DNA of 64,000 bases from contig NZ_JBAIYU010000010.1 of assembly GCF_036763085.1 (NCBI RefSeq), positions 248,001 to 312,000 of the forward strand, in the 5' to 3' direction. The notes below the pieces were generated by a model. That model was given only the letters and a program-made list of their open reading frames with translations. It was not told the DNA's origin and made no database searches. The translations under genes were made by a program, and so were the position numbers. This document shows, in pieces, positions 59,043 through 64,000 of the stretch; the stretch's first letter is position 1; each line of letters starts with the position of its first letter. The stretch is from JBAIYU01 sp036763085 (lineage in GTDB: Bacteria > Bacillota > Negativicutes > DSM-1736 > Dendrosporobacteraceae).

Positions 59043-60350
59043 TTATCCCCCCCTTACAGCACTGTGGCATGTGCTCAACTTGATTTGAAGCTCATTGGAA
59101 ATACGATATCCTTCCTGATTCTTCCCCGCAACCGCCATAACTTTTACAATACTACTGTTGTTGTCATCAGTAATTCTTAGCCATACCCTTTTGTGTCTTA
59201 TATATAAACTGCAAAAAAAACCGACTGTCATTAAAAAAAAGCCCAGCCATACAATTGGCAGCCCAGGGTTATATTTAATCTGAAAACCTGATACTGGAAC
59301 AGCTTGAGTAAATCTAACTAATAACTCATCACTTAGCTTTATTGGCTTACCAATTGGTGCTGCTCCCCAGTCTATTTCCCGACCGCCCGCATAAATAATA
59401 TACAGAACATGCGGATTTCTGGCTTCGTTAGACTGGCTTACCATTGGTCTTGCCGGATTGAAGTCGGGGATATACCGTACAGCCTGAACCGCAAGTCCTG
59501 CCTGGTCACTGATGACCATACCACTGCTTTCAATTACTTCTTGCTGTTTTATCACACGGCCTCTTCCGTCCATCACTTCGGTGTTAATCGACGTACTATA
59601 AGACTGCTGATATATACTTACATCATTAAAACTTAGCGGATGATTTACCTTAATCAGTTTTGAAACAACTTCCTGACCATCACGGATGACAGCAGTATCA
59701 CTTATCCAATCAGATACTGAACCGTCCTCATAAAATTCCGTAGTAAAATTATTTAATTTTATTTCAAATTGTTGTCCGTTTTGCGGCATAACAGTATAAC
59801 TGCTGCCAACTTTTAAAGATATCTCATGGTTATAGCCAAAAACGTTTCCTATAAGTGCACCCGCCGCAATAAACAGAATTGATAAATGAACAGCAAAAGT
59901 TCCCCAGGGAGCAATTTTACCTTTCTCACCATAGATATAATATCCTGAATCAGTAAGCAGACTGACCACTTTATACCCCATGGTATTAAGGCAGTTATAA
60001 GCAATTACTGCCGCTTGGTTGGTTTTTAAATCTAATCTTAGTGAGTTTGCCTCGGCCTGCTGATCTGCACCTCTAACCCAGGAGTAGTCAACTGGAAATG
60101 TTGCCTGCCATAATGCTTTAGCCCGTTTCATACTGCATGAAGCAACATTAAAGCACAGCAACCCTTCTAACCCCTGAAACCAAAGTGAATTATAAATTGA
60201 TGGCTTAAATATTCCTACAATTGCAGCTACACAAATTACCCCTAAGATTATCATGCCTCCGCGCATCGATGCCATAGCAGACCATACTACATCAAAACTT
60301 TGTTTTACTGAAGTACTGCCGCTTGGCGGTATTACCGGTTTATCTGACAT
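59043..60350 (-). CDS. ccsB: Cytochrome c biogenesis protein CcsB (ResB-like)
   Basis: About 435 residues with N-terminal membrane helices (MRGGMIILGVICVAAIVGIF), a large extracytoplasmic domain (~170-370; FEIKLNNFTTEFYEDGSVSDW), and a final helix (IVWLGFFLMTVGFFCSLYI). It partners CcsA in holding reduced apocytochrome and haem. The start is ATG 60350, with GGAGG six bases upstream; GTG 60356 is too close. First gene of ccsB-ccsA-nrfH-nrfA. Confidence 0.92.
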   Translation of the reverse strand: MSDKPVIPPSGSTSVKQSFDVVWSAMASMRGGMIILGVICVAAIVGIFKPSIYNSLWFQGLEGLLCFNVASCSMKRAKALWQATFPVDYSWVRGADQQAEANSLRLDLKTNQAAVIAYNCLNTMGYKVVSLLTDSGYYIYGEKGKIAPWGTFAVHLSILFIAAGALIGNVFGYNHEISLKVGSSYTVMPQNGQQFEIKLNNFTTEFYEDGSVSDWISDTAVIRDGQEVVSKLIKVNHPLSFNDVSIYQQSYSTSINTEVMDGRGRVIKQQEVIESSGMVISDQAGLAVQAVRYIPDFNPARPMVSQSNEARNPHVLYIIYAGGREIDWGAAPIGKPIKLSDELLVRFTQAVPVSGFQIKYNPGLPIVWLGFFLMTVGFFCSLYIRHKRVWLRITDDNNSSIVKVMAVAGKNQEGYRISNELQIKLSTCHSAVRGG

Positions 60351-60473
60351 ACTCACCCTCCGGAAATTCCATCTAATAACCTAAATAATGGACACTATCA
60401 ACTAGTATTCTTAATATTTCTAAAAATATAAGTAAATAACCAATGCAAGGGGCGATTTTATTTAACCGCAGAG

Positions 60474-60505
60474 TACGCGGAGTTCGCGGAGGGGACGCTG
60501 AGAAT
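60474..60505. repeat. AACCGCAGAG repeat, copy 8 (half)
   Basis: AACCGCAGAGTACGCGGAGT then TCGCGGAGGGGACG; only one outer arm is present. Confidence 0.7.
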
Positions 60506-60562
60506 GGTTTAAAAATTTATGTATGACAATTATCAGGTTACACTTAGACGCTTTTATTATTT

Positions 60563-60646
60563 GAGTAAGCTGGGGGAGATGATTTATTAAAAGCGTAAGT
60601 CAGCGCCAGCGTTGGAGCGTTAATAAGTCATCTTCCCCAGCTGCTC
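60563..60646. repeat. 84-base perfect-armed hairpin
   Basis: AGCTGGGGGAGATGATTTAT and its complement at 60620-60642 form a ~23-bp stem with a single mismatch. The loop holds four AGCG units. No T run follows on either strand, so it is not a plain terminator. Confidence 0.7.
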
Positions 60647-60664
60647 CCTTAGCTTTACCAAAAC

Positions 60665-60700
60665 AAAAAGAGCCATCCAAGCTTTAAGCTTGAATGACTC
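60665..60700 (-). terminator. Terminator of the rapZ-whiA-deacetylase row
   Basis: GAGTCATTCAAGCTT/AAGCTTGGATGGCTC then TTTTTG on the minus strand, starting right after the stop of the deacetylase gene. Confidence 0.85.
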
Positions 60701-60701
60701 C

Positions 60702-61460
60702 CTAAATTCCTAGCTTACTGTATATATTTGCCCTGAGAAGTCTTACCTTAAATTCCCATAGGCCATACTTAGGACGCGGCACATTAATTCGTTTCAGTGT
60801 ATAAGCCTCTTGTGCATTTCGATTTAAGCCTGTAATACCAGTGCAAGCTCCGCGATAACCTGCCTTTTTTAATATTTCTGGCATTGTAGTATCATAACTG
60901 CCAAAAGGAAATGCTAGAAACTCAATCGGTCGTCCTAAATTGCGCTCTATTGTTTCTTTCGAGACACTAACTTGACGTTTTTTCTCCTCAAAATCAACTT
61001 GTGCAAGCGGTACATGACTGACAGTATGTGATCCTATCTCAGTATTCCTAGTCTGCATAGCCTTAATTTGGCCCCATGTCATATATCCAGGCTGCCCAAC
61101 AGCTTCGCTTATTACAAACACTGTTGACTTGAGTCCATATTTTTCTAAAATAGGCAATGCTGTTTGATAGTTATCGATATAGCCATCATCAAAGGTTATT
61201 ATAATTGGTTTTTTGGGTAATTGCCAGCGGCCTTCCCTAGCTTGGAAATATTCATTAAGGGAAATAGCGGTATAACCATTGTCCATTAAGTATTTCATCT
61301 GGCTGTCGAAATCTTTAGTATCAATGCTATATACTTCCTGCTGTTCATTTACCATATGGTAAGCCAGAATTGGTACTCCGCGAACTGGATCAAACAGCCA
61401 GCTGACTATTGCAACAATAAAAAAGGCGCCCAGCGCCAACATCTTAGCTAAGCGGCTCAT
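60702..61460 (-). CDS. Membrane-anchored polysaccharide deacetylase
   Basis: 252 residues with an N-terminal membrane helix (~6-25) and an external NodB domain (~75-250): ILAYHMV, the metal Asp pair in IITFDDGYIDN, HTVSH (His ligands) and FAFPFGSYD. It should deacetylate an extracellular or periplasmic polysaccharide, perhaps peptidoglycan or PNAG. The start ATG 61460 is six bases from AGGAGG inside the end of whiA; coupling is likely. Together with PgaB (24996) the window holds two such enzymes. Confidence 0.9.
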   Translation of the reverse strand: MSRLAKMLALGAFFIVAIVSWLFDPVRGVPILAYHMVNEQQEVYSIDTKDFDSQMKYLMDNGYTAISLNEYFQAREGRWQLPKKPIIITFDDGYIDNYQTALPILEKYGLKSTVFVISEAVGQPGYMTWGQIKAMQTRNTEIGSHTVSHVPLAQVDFEEKKRQVSVSKETIERNLGRPIEFLAFPFGSYDTTMPEILKKAGYRGACTGITGLNRNAQEAYTLKRINVPRPKYGLWEFKVRLLRANIYSKLGI

Positions 61461-62403
61461 TTTCATCCTCCTCAGCTAACTCAAGAGCTATTTGCTCTAA
61501 TTTACGCAAGCGGTGATTCATACCCGATTTACCAACCTGACCACCCATGGCATCCACTAATTCCTGTAATGCAGCCTCTGGATGAGCCAATCGCAGCTTA
61601 GCTGCTTCAAGAAGATTGGGTGGTAATTTTTCAAGGCCAATTTTTCTTTCAATTAGCCTAATTCTTTCAACCTGGCGAAAAGCTGCGTTAACCGTCTTCT
61701 GCAAGTTTGCTGTTTCACAGTTTACAAGTCGATTAACCTGATTACGCATATCTTTTACTACCCTTACATTTTCAAAGGCCATCAATGCATTGCTTGCCCC
61801 AATGATCCGCAAAAAAGAGGTTATTGCGTCACCATCTTTCAGGTAAACGATATAATCATTTTTGCGGTCTGTTTGCCGAACAGGCAGCTCGAAATTCTTC
61901 ATAATGGAAACTAGCATTTTGGCAAAATCATAATTTCCGGTTACCAGCTCCAAGTGATATTCACCCTCTGGCTTATTAACAGATCCACCACCTAAAAATG
62001 CCCCTCGCAGGTACGAACGACGACAACATGCTTTACGCAGAATACCTGAATCTCGACCAGCATTTAAGTTTTCGCCCTGCATTATGCCAAGCACTGTCAA
62101 GAGTTCAGTCACAACAGGAGACGGTACAACTTTTACCAGATAACTATTGTTCTTTTTTAAACGACGTCCCCTAGTTACCATTACTTCGGTTTTAAGGTTG
62201 AAGCCGCTTTTAATAAGTGTTAGTACCTTACGCGCTATTGCTGCGTTTTCAGTAGTAAAGTTTATCCCGAGATTTTTGTTGCCGCCAATCAGCATAGTGC
62301 CGCCCATTCGCATTAGCGAGGCCAGCTCTGCCACATGACAGCAATTTGTTTCTCCTGTTACACGCGCTAATTCGTTTTTTACATCAGTAGAATAGGACGA
62401 CAC
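61444..62403 (-). CDS. whiA: WhiA-family DNA-binding protein
   Basis: 319 residues: an N-terminal LAGLIDADG-like domain (~100-200, RRSYLRGAFLGGGSVNKPEG) and a C-terminal helix-turn-helix (~255-310, LRLAHPEAALQELVDAMG). WhiA controls cell division or sporulation in Actinobacteria and affects chromosome segregation in Bacillus. GTG start with AGAGGA. Third gene of the conserved rapZ-yvcK-whiA cluster. Confidence 0.96.
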   Translation of the reverse strand: MSSYSTDVKNELARVTGETNCCHVAELASLMRMGGTMLIGGNKNLGINFTTENAAIARKVLTLIKSGFNLKTEVMVTRGRRLKKNNSYLVKVVPSPVVTELLTVLGIMQGENLNAGRDSGILRKACCRRSYLRGAFLGGGSVNKPEGEYHLELVTGNYDFAKMLVSIMKNFELPVRQTDRKNDYIVYLKDGDAITSFLRIIGASNALMAFENVRVVKDMRNQVNRLVNCETANLQKTVNAAFRQVERIRLIERKIGLEKLPPNLLEAAKLRLAHPEAALQELVDAMGGQVGKSGMNHRLRKLEQIALELAEEDENEPLS

Positions 62404-62415
62404 AGCTTCATTCCT

Positions 62416-63771
62416 CTAATCTTTAAGTTCTTTAATATTTTCCGATATCAAATAGTAATCCAAAAGCCTCATTCGTTCGGAATTGGCTCGTAAATCATAA
62501 ACCATTGAAATTATAGTACGCGACAACTTTACTGGATCATGGCGCACTAAATTTGTTTCGCTGATTATATCAGCGTCAACAACTTTAACGCCCAACGCTT
62601 CAAATGCGCCTTTATCGACGATAACCGGATAAGCACCTTGACTTGCGTAGACTTCCTGCAGATTGGGAGCAACCGGCTTAGAATTAACTACAACATAATC
62701 GATTACCCCAGGCCCAACATGATCCAAAATAGCTCTGACATGACATGCGGCAGTATATCCATCTGTTTCCCCTGGCTGTGTCATGACATTGCATATATAT
62801 ATCTTAACAGCCTGAGACTGCCTTAGCGCATCAGCTACACCTTTAACCAAAAGGTTCGGCAAAACACTTGTGTAAAGACTCCCAGGACCAAGAATTACCG
62901 CATCTGCATCATGAACAGCATCAAGTGCGCTTTTTACCGGCTCTACCTCTTCTGGGTGCAAGTATACTCTTTTTATTTTTTTATTGGCAAGCGGAATTTG
63001 AGACTCACCGCTAATAATGCTGCCATCTGTCATTTCTGCCATTAACCGGACTTTTTGCGTTGACGCCGGCAGCACCTGTCCCCTTACCGCTAATACTTTA
63101 CTTGACTCTTTAAGGGCTTTTTCTACATCACCAAGTACTTCGGTCATAGCAGCAATAAATAGATTACCAAAGCTATGCCCAGCTAAATCACCAGCACCGC
63201 CGAACCGATGCTGAAATAACTTCTCCATAAGCGGTTCGGTGTCAGCTAAGGCAACTAAACAGTTACGCAAATCACCTGGCGGAATTATTCCAAGGTCTTC
63301 CCTTATTCGGCCTGAGGAACCACCATCATCAGCAACAGTTACTATTGCGGTAATATTACTGGTAACACTTTTAATACCACGCAGAAGTACAGATAGACCA
63401 GTACCGCCGCCAATTACTGCAACGGAGGGTCCACGATTTAATTTACGTTTTTGAAAAATCAGATCTACAAGCCGTTCCGAGCCTTCAGGTACAAGTACAC
63501 TAATAACTGAACGAATTATTTGTCTGGAAGCCAGCATCATAATTCCCAGCCCAGCTGCAATAACAAAAATACCTACAATTGTGGTTACGGTGTAGTAATA
63601 AGTGCCAGTAGTAATATAGACCATTCTGAAAATTGCTTCTTCCAGATTACCAACATACTTATAATTAAATACCACGGCTAGACCAATACTGGAAATGATA
63701 ACTCCTAATGAAAATAAGAGCAGCCAGCGTTTGAACTTCATGCCAGGGTATAACCACTTTAAAAAGTGCAT
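62416..63771 (-). CDS. yvcK: YvcK/CofD-like gluconeogenesis factor with N-terminal membrane helices
   Basis: 451 residues. Two or three N-terminal membrane helices (~15-100), then the CofD-like domain: VAVIGGGTGLSVLLRG near 118, DDGGSSGRIREDLG and NCLVALAD. YvcK binds UDP-GlcNAc and is needed for growth on gluconeogenic carbon and for normal cell shape. Many YvcK proteins lack the membrane segment; this longer form is seen in Clostridia and Negativicutes. GAGGTG precedes ATG. Confidence 0.95.
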   Translation of the reverse strand: MHFLKWLYPGMKFKRWLLLFSLGVIISSIGLAVVFNYKYVGNLEEAIFRMVYITTGTYYYTVTTIVGIFVIAAGLGIMMLASRQIIRSVISVLVPEGSERLVDLIFQKRKLNRGPSVAVIGGGTGLSVLLRGIKSVTSNITAIVTVADDGGSSGRIREDLGIIPPGDLRNCLVALADTEPLMEKLFQHRFGGAGDLAGHSFGNLFIAAMTEVLGDVEKALKESSKVLAVRGQVLPASTQKVRLMAEMTDGSIISGESQIPLANKKIKRVYLHPEEVEPVKSALDAVHDADAVILGPGSLYTSVLPNLLVKGVADALRQSQAVKIYICNVMTQPGETDGYTAACHVRAILDHVGPGVIDYVVVNSKPVAPNLQEVYASQGAYPVIVDKGAFEALGVKVVDADIISETNLVRHDPVKLSRTIISMVYDLRANSERMRLLDYYLISENIKELKD

Positions 63772-63804
63772 AATTACACCTCAAATCAGATGCTATTTTC
63801 CCCG

Positions 63805-64000
63805 CTAGCAGCCAGGATGCTCTTCAACATCATTGTTCTTAATATCGCGATGTTCAATATTGACTTTATAACCCTTATCTCTTAATCCCTCGAATATCTT
63901 TCCTGCGACAAAAACCGAACGATGAAGTCCGCCTGTACAGCCTATGGCAATAACCAGCTGACTTTTCCCTTCTTTAATATAGTTAGGTACTAAGAAGTCG
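63805..64000 (-). CDS. rapZ: RapZ (RNase adapter / P-loop protein), C-terminal fragment
   Basis: The last 65 residues, cut by the right window edge: DFLVPNYIKEGKSQLVIAI, then GCTGGLHRSVFVAGKIFEGL, ending VEEHPGC. The GCTGGxHRSV motif is diagnostic of the RapZ C-terminal domain. In Gammaproteobacteria it binds GlcN6P and small RNAs; in Firmicutes it binds UDP-GlcNAc/YvcK-linked signals less clearly. It lies 33 bases upstream of yvcK. Confidence 0.95.
   Translation of the reverse strand, partial: DFLVPNYIKEGKSQLVIAIGCTGGLHRSVFVAGKIFEGLRDKGYKVNIEHRDIKNNDVEEHPGC

Noticed and set aside
29186..60505. Repeats considered as a CRISPR array
   Set aside because: Copies are kilobases apart, palindromic and without regular spacers; no cas genes are present.

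Overview
The window comes from a low-to-moderate GC, spore-former-lineage Firmicute that probably has two membranes. The best fit is Negativicutes, Sporomusaceae-like. The evidence is gene content: a SCIFF ranthipeptide with its radical-SAM maturase (typical of Clostridia and relatives), CggR-gap-pgk-tpi-gpm-eno and whiA-yvcK-rapZ (Firmicute order), a full pgaABCD exopolysaccharide operon that includes an outer-membrane PgaA-type porin, NrfHA nitrite reductase with System II cytochrome c maturation, and anaerobic GlpABC. The species cannot be named from the sequence alone. Most genes lie on the minus strand.

Layout. 1-15 kb is mixed accessory/housekeeping DNA: the tail of a cysteine desulfurase, a MocR-type regulator, an FMN reductase-like protein, a TerC protein, a His/Cys-rich protein with a two-component system, a PAS-PAS-GGDEF-EAL protein, a GalT-like protein, cysteine desulfidase CyuA, a C_GCAxxG_C_C protein, an orphan 198-residue protein and a DUF454 membrane protein. 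15.4-20.4 kb is a fluoride-resistance island: two fluoride (crcB-motif) riboswitches, each with its own strong sigma-A-like promoter and an overlapping intrinsic terminator. One controls a second enolase and a DUF190 protein. The other controls a CPA2 antiporter, a UspA protein, a second DUF190 protein and the CrcB/FluC fluoride channel. 20.6-21.5 kb holds an HNH protein and tmRNA (ssrA). 21.8-28.6 kb (plus strand) holds an EamA exporter and pgaABCD. 28.6-38 kb holds smpB, rnr, small enzymes, an H+/Na+ pyrophosphatase, secG and glpC. 38-41 kb completes glpABC. 41.7-48.9 kb is the glycolytic operon under CggR. 49-56 kb holds small secreted proteins, a frameshifted methyltransferase, MgtC and the SCIFF system. 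56.4-60.4 kb is ccsB-ccsA-nrfH-nrfA. 60.7-64 kb is the rapZ-yvcK-whiA cluster followed by a polysaccharide deacetylase.

Several genes act together. SmpB and ssrA (trans-translation) and RNase R are all here. The glycolytic enolase at 42 kb and the fluoride-switched enolase at 19 kb form a paralog pair that fits the known sensitivity of enolase to fluoride.

Three families of unexplained structure run through the intergenic DNA. (1) Four copies of a tmRNA-3'-end-like element with its own terminator, each lying 60-105 nt after a minus-strand stop codon (1.8-10.1 kb). (2) Eight palindromic AACCGCAGAG-type repeats, all right of 29 kb. (3) GGGGACGGTTCC / GGGGACAGG hairpins in the left third. A response-regulator-like array of four 11-bp repeats precedes the His/Cys-rich protein operon.
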